DNA of 64,000 nt from Aegilops tauschii subsp. strangulata (taxonomy: Eukaryota; Streptophyta; Magnoliopsida; Poales; Poaceae): the NCBI RefSeq assembly GCF_002575655.3, contig NC_053040.3, positions 463,932,780 to 463,996,779 on the forward strand, given 5' to 3'. The notes under the pieces were generated by a model. That model was not told the origin of the DNA. It made no database searches and saw only the letters and a program-made list of their open reading frames with translations. Position numbers and translations under genes: made by a program. The stretch's first letter is position 1. Every line of letters starts with the position of its first letter. Below, in pieces: positions 22,316-32,500 of this stretch.

Positions 22316-24330
22316 AAACTCTGTTGACTTGTCCACCAGCCGCCACTTTCTATCCTTTTTTTAACCAATAATAGATCTGTTCCTTATCCAGTTTGTACTG
22401 TGTTTTCCCATTATTTCCCTTTTCAACCAAGAGACCCGTTGGGTATCCGGTCTCTACTACTTTCACCATATTATTTCCTCTTTGAATCAATTCCTAGATT
22501 TATGCTACAACTTTCCCCCCTTTCTTCGTTGTTTGAACAAAGCCCTAGATTCGAATGCATGAAGTAGCTTTACCTCTAATAATACTAAAAATTTAGGTGG
22601 CTTTGGAAGAGCTGATGGGAGTAGAAAAAGATGCACATGCAGACACGTGGGGAGCTGGGGCAGTAGAGCAAGGCCGCTTTCGAAGAACTTATACCAGAGG
22701 GTCGCCGGGATGTCGGCGGCGGCAGGTCGGATCTGCGGACAATACGGCAGGGAGGAAGAAGGGTCGGAGGACCTCCCGAGCCGGCGCTGTGTCGGAGAGA
22801 ACGGCACGGGCAGAGGATCGGGCCCCTCCGGCAGCTATGGGTTTCCTCCCTCGGCAGCGATGACCGCATGAACGATGCACCTTTTAGTCCTCTACACACA
22901 CCGGCCGAAGGGATCCGGCCGGATCTGTGACCAGCGGTGAGCAGAGAGAAAATGTCGCTACCGCTATCTTGTTTATATCTGGAGTGGATGAGAGAATGAA
23001 GAGAGCAACCCTAGTAAAGCAAGCGCTCAGGCCCCTGCGTCCATATATAGTGGAGTGATTATCTTTTTTCTCTCCACAACAAGCGTTTCAATTTGTGTAC
23101 GTGGCATTAAAGAAAAGAAACTCTCTATTTAAGGTGACTACTGTACAACTCCTACTTACTACTAGTAGTACTACAGTATTGTTCACTTGTGCTCCCCTCC
23201 CCTCCATTCATTGAACAACCCCACGGGTGAATAAACATACAGTAAGTATTGTATTTATATAGAACGAACAAGCTCGAACTATTTTCGCGTAGTTAAAAGT
23301 TGAGGGCGAGGCTTTTCCCCGGCAGTACGCGCGGCAGTTTTCGGGTAGGCGGTTTAACAGAGAGGCGAGGAGGGTGAGCGAGTGGGGCTGTGCGATTTGA
23401 CGGTGCGTTACTGCTGGAAAGACTTGTGATATGACCACTCACTATAGTCATGAATTACTGGCGCTCCGACCGGGGTGATGCCCCCCTTCCGTTCCGCGCT
23501 CTAATCTGGTGCATGACACGTCGACCCAGATGCTGGCTCTCCCACATGTCGGAGTAGTAAGAAGGAGCAAATAATGATGCGGTATATACTAGTACTATAC
23601 TAGAGTACTACTCGGGTCGGAGGAGTGCGAACTACGACAGCCCAGTGATCGAGCAGTACGAACCACGGTAGCCCAGTGAACCAGCAGTAGAAAACAATGT
23701 GGTGATATGGCCATAAAAAACAATGTGCTACGGTCCACACTGTAGCATGTACAGTAACACTCCTCTTTGTTTGGATCCCTGAGTTAGAGCTAGTTTGGGT
23801 TGAAATAGCCTCACATTATCGAAACAAGAGGGGTTAGTTTGAGCTAGTTTGCTCTAACCCAGCTAAAAAAACTAGCCCGGTGGAGAGGTTCTAATTGGGT
23901 TAGTTATCCTCGGGCCCACTAAAAGAGAACTAAAAATTCTCCCCTGCCCGCACCAGATCGCTCCCCCCGCTCGCACGACTCCTCTCTCTTCCCCATAGGG
24001 CCGCTCGCCCTCTCTCTCCTCCGGCTGCCCTCTCCTTCCGGCCTCCACCGCCCTACTCCGGCCGCCCTCTCCCTTCGGCCTTCGAAGGTCGCCCCGCTCC
24101 CCCTTCACCAGTCATTTTTCTCCCTCTGTCGTGCGCAGCGGCGGCGCATCTACCAGGGAGGTCGCAAAGGGGTGAGTTTGTTCGTTCCTTCTCTGTCTCA
24201 CGGCCATATCATTGATCTTGCTTGCTCTAGCGCTAATTCTGATTTGGAAAAGTAGATCCTGATCAAACTTGGTATAGATTTGTGGTGCACACATGGAATT
24301 GTTTGATGCTGCTTGAGGAGGTAATAAATC
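22316..24330. other. CACTA interior; possible captured promoter and 5' exon pieces
   Basis: A minus-strand TATA-like CTATATATGG (23050-23041) precedes a pyrimidine-rich leader. At 23940-24170 (plus) a CT-rich, GC-rich leader-like stretch ends in GGG|GTGAGT, a plausible splice donor. No protein similarity is recognised. Confidence 0.35.
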
Positions 24331-24720
24331 TTTCTAGAGGCCCAAAGATTCAGGTCACCTTTCTAGGTATTTCAATTTCCGGCTTGCATTATTTCTAGAG
24401 GCCCAAAGATTCAGTTCACCTTTCTAGGTATTTCAATTTCAGGCTTGCATTATTTCTAGAGGCCCAAAGATTCAGTTCACCTTTCTAGGTATTTCAGTTT
24501 CAGGCTTGCATTATTTCTAGAGGCCCAAAGATTCAGTTCACCTTTCTAGGTATTTCACTTTCAGTCTTGCATTATTTCTAGAGGCCCAAAGATTCAGTTC
24601 ACCTTTCTAGGTATTTCAGTTTCAGGCTTGCATTATTTCTAGAGGCCCAAAGATTCAGTTCACCTTTCTAGGTATTTTAGTTACAGGCTTGCATTATTTC
24701 TAGAGGCCCAAAGATTAAGT
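24331..24720. repeat. 61-bp tandem repeat, about 6.4 copies
   Basis: Units begin TTTCTAGAGGCCCAAAGATT and include CACCTTTCTAGGTATTTCA. Copies differ at only a few positions. The array sits between the possible donor near 24171 and a possible acceptor (TTCCCAG, 24721-24727), so it may be an expanded intron. Confidence 0.93.
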
Positions 24721-24727
24721 TCCCAGT

Positions 24728-24895
24728 CGGCGGCAAGCGGCCCTGCTACCCATGCCGGTGTCGACCTCAACTTGCAAGGGCCGGCGTCGGAGGGGTTCCC
24801 GGGGCTTGGGCTCTACAGAGCCTTCCTCCAGAGCAACGATGGCGAGCTCCTCCGTCGGTGCGTGAGGGGCTCCGGGCTCCCTCCCTATCGTGAAT
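24728..24895 (+). other. Possible captured exon fragment
   Basis: After TTCCCAG the sequence is suddenly GC-rich and open in one frame. It includes the peptide HAGVDLNLQGPASEGFPGLG and a following LYRAFLQSNDGELL, then stops. It has the composition of a real exon, but I do not recognise the protein. Confidence 0.3.
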
Positions 24896-25104
24896 GACTT
24901 CCGTGATGAGTTAGCTCATTCTTTGTTTCATGAAGTGTTTTTTTATTTTGTGAAGCTTGATTGACGACTTGTATGTTTAAGTGGGATATCTCATTTGTAT
25001 GGACAAAGTAAAAATTATCATGTTTTGCATGCTTGATTTGTATAGATGGTTCGTTTATGTCAATTGTGAGCGGGAGGAGGCCACAGAAGAGCCGGCCACA
25101 CCAA

Positions 25105-25450
25105 GAGGGTGCTTGGATCCAAGGGACTTATTTTAGTCTGACTAAAAATAGTCTCTTTAAGAGGCTAAAGTTCCAAGCACCCCTGACTAAAGAGGGGCTA
25201 AAACTAATCTTGGGACTAAAAAAATTTAGTCAGGGGTACCCCTACTAAAATGTGGATTAGTCCTCTCTCTCCTCATTTAACTCCTCTCCTTTAACACAGG
25301 CGAGTTCTGGATTGGAGGGTTTGGACGATAATAAATGCTCGTTAACTTGATTTTAGTCTCTTTAGTATTTGTATCCAAGAATGGGTGAGGCTAGCAAGTT
25401 TTAGTCCCACTACTTTTAGTCATGGAACTAAAACATATCCAAGCACCCTC
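25105..25450. mobile_element. MITE with GAGGGTGCTTGGAT ends
   Basis: GAGGGTGCTTGGAT at 25105 is exactly inverted at 25437-25450, and CAA flanks both ends (25102-25104 and 25451-25453). Interior words TTTAGTC and GACTAAA recur in both orientations. The size (346 bp) fits a Tourist or hAT-like MITE; a 3-bp target favours PIF/Harbinger, although CAA is not the usual TWA. It has no coding capacity. Confidence 0.65.
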
Positions 25451-26314
25451 CAAATCCGGCAGGAAATAGGGTCCAAAGTAGTCAAATGATTGAGATAGAG
25501 CATTTATTGTCAATCTAACCCTGCCATCCATACACCTCTTTGGTTTAGAGTTAGTTCAGGGTTAGAATCTAACTCTAACCTCTAACTGAGTTAGAGTTCT
25601 CCTCGTCTCGGTTCATCGCCATCATACTTTCCCCATTCCTGTGTTTTCAGTATCCTGCGAATCAAAGAGGCCCTTTTTTGCGGGAAAAATCAAAGAGGCC
25701 CTTAGACTGGTTTCGGTCCGGTCATTTTTTATAAACGTGTTATGTCCAAAATTTAATGAACGTGCTCCGGTTTCCATGAAAATAATCCGGTTTCATGTAG
25801 TAATTCATTCATTTATTTATTCTTCTGCGGGGGATTTGCATGTAATTCGTGAGGTCTGAAATGTAAAGTACCCCGGCATATGCTCCGAGTCATGCATGCA
25901 CTACGACCCAGATGCTCTATATCCCACATGTCGGCGAATGGGAGCACGTGGAAATAGCCTAGGAGTACATATAGGAGGATAAATACGTGAAATAATATGT
26001 ACTGTGAAGCATAGCCGCGGTTCGAAAAGGAGACCTAAAGTGATGACAGCTATAGGTCGCACGCACCCAACTAGTGGTACTAGACATACGACTAATTTTT
26101 CCCTCAAAAAAAAAGTGGCACGAGTGCTCAGTACTCCTATTCTATAAACACGAGTCCCATCTGACAACAGCGTCCGTGCTACAGCTAGCTCTCCTCCCTC
26201 GTTTCACTCTTCTAATTCTAAACTCGGCCGACGCCCGGTGGGCGGGGTGGGTTTGCTCAACTGCGGCCCCACCTCACAGTGAAAACATTACGACTGGAAT
26301 AAAAATGCCATATA

Positions 26315-26481
26315 CTCCCTCCGTTCATAAATATAAGCCTTTTTAGATACTATTTCAAATGGAATACAGCATACAGATGTATGTAGACATAGTTTAGAGT
26401 GTAGATTCACTCATTTTGCTCCGTATGTAGTAGTCACTTGCTGGAATCTTTAGAAAGACTTATATTTGGGAACGGAGGGAG
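26315..26481. mobile_element. Stowaway MITE
   Basis: The ends CTCCCTCCGTTC and GAACGGAGGGAG are flanked by TA (26313-26314 and 26482-26483). The interior carries ATTCACTCATTTTGCTCCGT, as in the copy at 34945-35105, so the two belong to one family (Thalos-like from memory). Confidence 0.9.
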
Positions 26482-26605
26482 TACTATACTAATAAAACAT
26501 TAAGGCCACGAGGCGATGCAGTGCTGGTTACAGGAGGCAAGAAGAGATGCATTCATCGACGACGTCCGCCTCCTCGACTCAGGGCGCCGGCCCACCGAAC
26601 GGCGC

Positions 26606-27148
26606 CTAAGTAGCAGCGGCTTTCGTGGCCAGGTCGACGTGCTTCTGAACAATGGCGTCCAAAGATTCCAGCCACTGGAAGAAGGCCAACGTCTTTCTGT
26701 CCTTGCTTGCCTTGTAGTGGCCTATGTAGACGATTTCCTCGTAGACGTGGATGTGCAGGTCGACGGTTTCTTGCATGGCGAGGCGCTGCGCGGCGAGCAC
26801 GGCCTCGAGGTGCACATTCTTCGTCGCGACCTCCGGCACCTGCAGGGCCACCAGGGCTTGAAAGAGTTTGTCACCATGGAGGCCGATGAGGGTGGCAGGC
26901 AATGAGGAGCCTGGGCGAGCGGGCTGGAGCAGTACGGCAAGGTCGTCCGCGCGCTTCTTGACGTCGGTGAACTTGCGGATGGAGTTGACCATCATGTCGT
27001 CCATGCGAGAGGCGAAGCCGGCGTCGACGAGGGCTACGATGCCTGCGGTTGCTAGCACCGTCTGGAAACGCTGCGCGGTGCGGGGCCGCAGGCCGGCACC
27101 TTGGATGATTTGGCACAGCCAACTGCCGCTCGCGTCCATCGCCTCCAT
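26606..27148 (-). CDS. Uncharacterised 180-residue protein, intact frame inside the CACTA
   Basis: The frame is open from ATG 27148 to TAG (26608-26606). An upstream in-frame ATG (27274) exists, but a TATA-like box at 27252-27244 lies downstream of it, so I chose the ATG at MEAMDASGSW. The leader would be roughly 65 bases. The protein is alanine/leucine-rich with predicted helices throughout (RFQTVLATAGIVALVDAG, RKFTDVKKRADDLAVLLQP, FFQWLESLDAIVQKHVDLA). It has no signal peptide, membrane span or motif I recognise. GC-rich codon use differs from the AT-rich surroundings, as expected of a captured host gene. Base changes have left the frame intact, unlike the other gene pieces here. It may be expressed, or merely young. 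Confidence 0.6.
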   Translation of the reverse strand: MEAMDASGSWLCQIIQGAGLRPRTAQRFQTVLATAGIVALVDAGFASRMDDMMVNSIRKFTDVKKRADDLAVLLQPARPGSSLPATLIGLHGDKLFQALVALQVPEVATKNVHLEAVLAAQRLAMQETVDLHIHVYEEIVYIGHYKASKDRKTLAFFQWLESLDAIVQKHVDLATKAAAT

Positions 27149-27243
27149 AGGTGCTTGTGGCTTCTGGTCACTTGGTCTTGGATTGGAGTGAGCACTGTTG
27201 CGCAGAGACTTGGGAGTAGATGGATTGGAGTGGTGGGGCGCCT

Positions 27244-27252
27244 TTATTATAT
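27244..27252 (-). promoter_or_regulatory. TATA-like box of the 180-codon gene
   Basis: The minus strand reads CATATAATAAAGG about 95 bases upstream of the chosen ATG, followed by a C/A-rich leader. This fits a plant core promoter. Confidence 0.45.
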
Positions 27253-28188
27253 GAGAGTCCAAACTGTGTTGCATTCACATCGTGCTGGCTCTATTCTGCT
27301 TCTCCAATTATTTCCCTCTGCATGTAATTGAGGATGCATCATTGACCGTTTAACGTCTCGGGAACCGCTACCCTCTCCGTCCTTGGCATTCAAGCACCTA
27401 TGGACCCGTCGACGACGAGGTGCCTATGATAACTTCGTAAATTTCAAGATGATAGTGCCGTGCGTGTGTGCGTTCATAGGGGTGAGTGTATGCGCGTGTA
27501 TATGAGCGCTTGCGTCTGTCCTGTGTAAAAAAACGTAAATGCGTGTCAAAAAGAGAGTAGTCAGTATACTCAATATTGTGCACCTCAGAGAGGAAAATGA
27601 TAGAACTAGTACGTATTTATTTACGGTACAGATTCACTCATTTTGCTCCATATGTACTCCTTCTCGGTGTAGTCTAGTCACTTGTTGAAATCTCTAGAAG
27701 GGCAAATACTCCTTTCTGGTTTACAGGGCTATACTAGCAAGTAGTTGTACGTACTAGTACAATAGTGGGCTCACATAGCAATTTTGTCTCATGCAAGAGC
27801 CTGGCTATATGCGTGCTCCAATGTTCGCAACTGCAATGTTCGGTTTGCGCTTGGCTCTTCGCCTCTTCGAGAAGACAAACAATGATGTTACTACTACTGC
27901 TTCTACAGTGTCGAATCCACTGCTGCATGTCCGTCCACCACGAGCGGGACGGATAGCTTGTTGTAGAAGTACTACTAAGCAAAAGCCTGTCCTCATTTGC
28001 GAGCAACCGCGCGCATGGGTGAGGGAGAAGGCGTGTAGTAAAATCAAGCTTCTCCTCGTTGTACGAGTTGACGCGACACATCATAGCACTGGCCCCACAT
28101 GCTTGCCTCTAAACTTGGCTGAAAGACCCACAGTGTACAATATACTTGCTGCAACCTCTAACATTTACCCACCACAAATTAAAATATA

Positions 28189-28247
28189 TGTGGCCGTATG
28201 CATCATTCTGATGCAGAGGCCGGGGAGTCCCCCCTTTTCGAAAAAAA
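28189..28247 (+). mobile_element. Severely 5'-truncated LINE tail
   Basis: The 59-bp insert (GATGCAGAGGCCGGGGAGTC, then CCCCTTTTCG and an A run) is the typical 3' end of a plant LINE. It is flanked by a perfect 15-bp duplication ACAAATTAAAATATA (28174-28188 and 28248-28262), the mark of target-primed insertion. Confidence 0.9.
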
Positions 28248-28662
28248 ACAAATTAAAATATACATTCCTGTCTTGACCAGATGAGCGTGCAAACTAAAAT
28301 CACCAGGGTGTCAGGTAGGGCCAGAAGACTATTTTAATTTTTTTTTTAAACTTCAAGACGGCCACATAGCATGGAGCCGTTCCCAACGATTTTAAGCTTA
28401 CAGGCACGGTACACGCTATCCTAGACTACTCTACACATGAAACTGCCACACGAGCGTCCGGGCTGCGCTTGGCTCTTCGCCTCTTCGGGAAGTCGAACAA
28501 TGATGGAGTACTACTGCACTGGAGGAGTACTACAGTACGCTTCTGGCCATCTAACACCGATTGAACTGCTGCATGTCCACCGCGTGCGGGAGGGAGAGCA
28601 TGTAGCGAAAGCTTCTCCTAGTCTTGCCAGCCACCACGCTCATGGGCGAGGGAGGGACGCTC

Positions 28663-28730
28663 CTGCCTTTGCGTGTATGACAGGTGGACCCGACAGGTGT
28701 GTGGCCAACCTGTCATACAGCCAAAGGCAG
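28663..28730. repeat. Small hairpin, 23-bp arms
   Basis: CTGCCTTTGCGTGTATGACA(GGT) at 28663-28685 is inverted at 28708-28730 with two mismatches and a 22-base loop. It is absent from the paired repeat copy at 27.9-28.1 kb. Confidence 0.7.
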
Positions 28731-28975
28731 GTGCAGTTAAGTCCGCGAGGGAGAGGATAATCAAACTTCTCGTTGATGTACGAGTTGACGCGACACATCA
28801 AAGCACTGCACTCGATATATTTCAATAATTTGCGTCTACCGATGCATTAATTACAACGCATGCATGCATGCCATGACTCTCGTTTTGATACTTGCATGTG
28901 TTGATTTAATGCACCTTGAAGTAGTATAAAATATGTGACGGTAAAGCTTTGTAATACCCCGGCCCAAGTCGAGAG

Positions 28976-29152
28976 ATGGTTGTGCACGAGGAGGGCGAGA
29001 TCATGCAGACCGAACAGGACCCGACGATGGAGCTCTCTAAGGTCTCAATGGACCTCACCGTGCTCCACTGCCCCTTGTGCCTCCGCCCCTTGAATTGTGG
29101 TTTCTCAATGAGTTGTGCTAAACTTCTTGTGAATTGTGGTGGTTTTCAGTAA
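28976..29152 (+). pseudogene. Short RING-like fragment (SINA-like E3 ligase?) with a retroposon-like tail
   Basis: A 58-codon frame contains MDLTVLHCPLCLRPL. Two cysteines in CPLC context after a VLH segment are like the start of the RING domain of grass SINA-like E3 ubiquitin ligases. The remainder of the RING is missing: after RPL the frame enters unrelated sequence. About 45 bases later comes GGAAGGGGCAAGCCCTTCTT followed by an A run (29188-29197), a LINE-like 3' end. The piece may therefore have been carried by retroposition. The assignment is tentative. Confidence 0.4.
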
Positions 29153-29589
29153 TGAAAATCGGAAGGGGCAAGCCCTTCTTTGATCAAAAAAAAAATTAAT
29201 CGTCCTTATATATTCATCAGTCTTGCTATAAGTCGCAGTAGATGCTATATAGGTCCATCGGATCTTACATCAAGATCCGTGTTTTCAGATTTTCTTTTTT
29301 CTCTCTTAAATCTCAGTCGAGTGAGACATAGCCACGTCATTAAACAGAAGCTCGGGCGCCATTAATGGAGACCTTCGGAGAGAGGTGGCCGGCCGATGGA
29401 GGTCAAAGGGCTCTCCTCCCGATAAGCACACGCAGGGGTTTGATCGCACGCCTCTCGTACTCAAATAGCTACCCTGCACGGCGCCTCCTAGCTAATAAAA
29501 AATGGGGACGCGTGGCGGCACGTAAATGGTACTAGTAAGTAGAACGCCCACGGTTTCAATAATACTTGTGTTTCCGATTGTAACGTGAC

Positions 29590-31670
29590 AGCACTTGTTC
29601 CAAAATGACTTTGTTGATTGTTAATGTGTGCGCCTTCGCAAATCGGACTGCAAATTTACCACAGCATGTTGGTGCCATGTCATGGCACCAAGCCAAGTTT
29701 CATTATTTTCATGCGTCTTTTGGATTTAGAGGAATTAAAAAACTAAGTTTCTCAATGTTTCCAACCCAGCCACGACGCCCAGAATTTTGAATTTCATTCC
29801 CATTTCTTGCATGGAACCTAGAAATTTACCCGAGGACACACATGTGATTTTTCAACCAACTTTGGTGCACTGGAACATGTGCTTGTATTTAAAATTTGAA
29901 TTATGCACACAAAGGTGACACGTTCCCTCCCAGAACCACGAGCCTTCTTGAGAGAAGCTCTGATTTGCAAGAAGCTTATACCAAAATTTGTTCCTATTCG
30001 GCCAATTTTTTTACCATGGCATGGTACTACCATGACATGACACCATGCCAAGTTTCATGATTTTAAAACCAAGTTTCTCAATGTTCTCGACCGAGCCACG
30101 ATGCCCAGATGTTTGAATTTTATTCTCATTTTTTGCATGGGACCTACTCCCTCCTTCCATCTATATAGGGCCTAATGTGTTTTTCAAGACAGCCTTTGAC
30201 TATTGACAAGATTAATAGCACATGAGATGTATACTATGAAAATTATATTATTGGAAGCTCCTTTGACATACAAATTTGAAGGTATGCTTTGTGTAAGTTG
30301 CATGTCATATATTATTGCTCTAACGTTTGGTCAAAGTTAGCCTCGAAAAACGCATTAGGACCTATATAGATGGAAGGAGGGAGTAGAAATTCACCCGAGG
30401 ACACAAATGTGATTTTTCAACCAACTTTGGTGCACGAGAGCATGTGCTTGTAGTTCAAATTTGAATTATGCACATTAAATGACCAAAAACTCAATTAATG
30501 TGTAAATAAGGCCAAATGAAGCCGGAATAATTCCAAAATTTAACAGGGCACTCATGTAGTTCTATGTTGCCTTTGTAAATAAACTCAAGGGGGACAACGT
30601 ATATCGTTTCGCACTCAAAGGTGGCACATTCCCTCTCAGAACCACGAGCCTTCTTGAGAGAAGCTTCGGTTTGCAAGAAGCTTATACCAAAATCTGTTCC
30701 TATTCGGCCAATTTTTTTACCACAACATGGTAGTACCATGACATGACATCCATGCCAAGTTTCATGATTTTAAGACGTGTTTTGGATTTACAAGAATTTT
30801 AAAACCAAGTTTCTCAATGTTCTCGGCCGAGCCACGATGCCCAGATGTTTTAATTTTATTCTCATTTCTTGCATGGGACCTAGAAATTCACCCGAGGACA
30901 CAAATGTGATTTTTCAACCAACTTTGGTGCACGAGAGCATGTGCTTGTAGTTCAAATTTGACTTATGCACATTAAATGACCAGAAACTCAATTAATGTAT
31001 AAAAAACGACAAACGAACCCTGAATAATTCCAAAATTTAACAGGGCACTAATGTAGTTCTATGTTGCCTTTGTTAAGAAACTCAAGGGGGGCAGCGTATA
31101 TCGTTTTACACTCAAAGGTGGCACGTTCCCTCTTAGAACCACGAGCTTCCAAATCGGACCAATTTTTTACCACAACATGTTAGTGCCATGACATGACACC
31201 ATGCCAAGTTTCATGATTTCCAGGCGAGTTTTGGATTTACATGAATTTAAAATCAAAGTTTCTCGATGTTCTCGACCGAGTCATGACGTCCAGATGTTTG
31301 AATTTCATTCTCATTTCTTCCATGGGACCTAGAAATTCAACCAAGGACACACATGTGATTTTTCAACCCACTTTGGTGCACCGGAGCACGTGCATGCAAT
31401 TCATATTTAGATTATGCACATTAAAAGTCCAGAAACTCAATTAATGTATAAAAAGGCCAAATGAACCCGAAATAATTCCAAAATTTAACAGGGCACTCAT
31501 ATAGTTCTATGTTGCCTCTGTAAATAAAATCAGGGGGGAGGCAGCGTATATCTTTTCGCACACAAAGGTGACACGTTCCCTCTCGGAACCACGAGGCTTG
31601 TCGAGAGAATCTCCGGTTTTGCAAGAGGCTTATACCAAAACTTGTCCCAATTCAGCCGAAAATTATACAT
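29590..31670. repeat. Degenerate tandem array, units of about 330-500 bp
   Basis: At least four units share CCAAGTTTCATGATTTT, CTCAATGTTCTCGACCGAGC, CTAGAAATTCACCCGAGGAC, TTTTTCAACCAACTTTGGTG and CTTATACCAAAAT. The phrase CTAGAAATT[C/T]ACCCGAGG begins near 29818, (30144)/30384, 30880 and 31329. One unit is interrupted by a Stowaway (30147-30383). No frames are kept. Confidence 0.85.
30147..30383. mobile_element. Stowaway MITE with a verified empty site
   Basis: The ends CTCCCTCCTTCCATCTATAT and the inverse lie inside TA (30145-30146 and 30384-30385). Removing element and one TA gives GGGACCTAGAAATTCACCCG, exactly the sequence of sister repeat units near 30877, so the boundaries are proven by paralogous empty sites. 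Confidence 0.95.
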
Positions 31671-32500
31671 ATGAAAACAGGGTTTTGATTATCCCAAACA
31701 TCTCGCTACCTAGACCAATAATGTACTATGATTTGAATTCAACATAAAATGGATACAAATATTTGAATTGGAGAGCGTATGGTACATGTAGTTCATAGTG
31801 AAATATGATTACTGCTATATGTATGTTTTTTGTTATCAAGATAATATTTAAATTATTGTATAACTTGACAACAATCGTATTCAAATAAGGAAAATTGATT
31901 CAAATTTAGTCCATATGGTAGACGACAATATATATGTTCACATGGTGGAGTAAAATGTTCATATATGATGGAAGATCAAAATGTACGACTACATCAATTA
32001 TAAACCGCAAGGTCACCTAACGATATATTCGAATTCAACATAACGTGGATTCAAAAATTGAAATTCGAGATCATGGCATTTGTAATCATATAAAAAGGGA
32101 CATTACTCTTTCTTTGGTGGTAATTGATTTGTTTTTTGTTGTTGCTGAGGGAAGTGCGAATCGATTTGGTACTGTGCAGGGTAATCTTGTTCTCCCGATT
32201 TTTTTTACATTTTTCTTGTAGTTTTTTCAATGGCATCTATAGCAATATAGTAAAAGGGGACATACTCTCTTGTGTCTTGTATGAATTATTATTTTTACAC
32301 GTTAAGTTTGTTCTGCCGAACAAGGAATCCGCACCTTGTTACCCCGAAATTTTCAAGCTCGAGTATCTTTTGTCTCACCTGCTTTGAAACTCCCGCTTCT
32401 TCAACCCGCGTCGCGCCTTGTTATCCCGAAATTTGGACGCGCGCGAGAACTCCCTCCTCATCCAAAATCGCTCCCGCAGCCCAGACACGTGAAATCCTCC
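31671..32500. other. AT-rich CACTA interior without a gene
   Basis: I see no gene and no terminal repeats here. Confidence 0.45.

Larger units (their letters stand above)
27830..28808. repeat. Pair of diverged direct repeats
   Basis: The segment about 27840-28090 (GCGCTTGGCTCTTCGCCTCT through GTACGAGTTGACGCGACACA) recurs at about 28460-28808 with insertions and substitutions. The LINE tail lies between the copies, and the hairpin at 28663-28730 lies in the second copy only. Confidence 0.75.

Noticed and set aside
22010..24720. CRISPR-like spaced repeats
   Set aside because: The arrays are contiguous tandem repeats without unique spacers, in a plant genome context.
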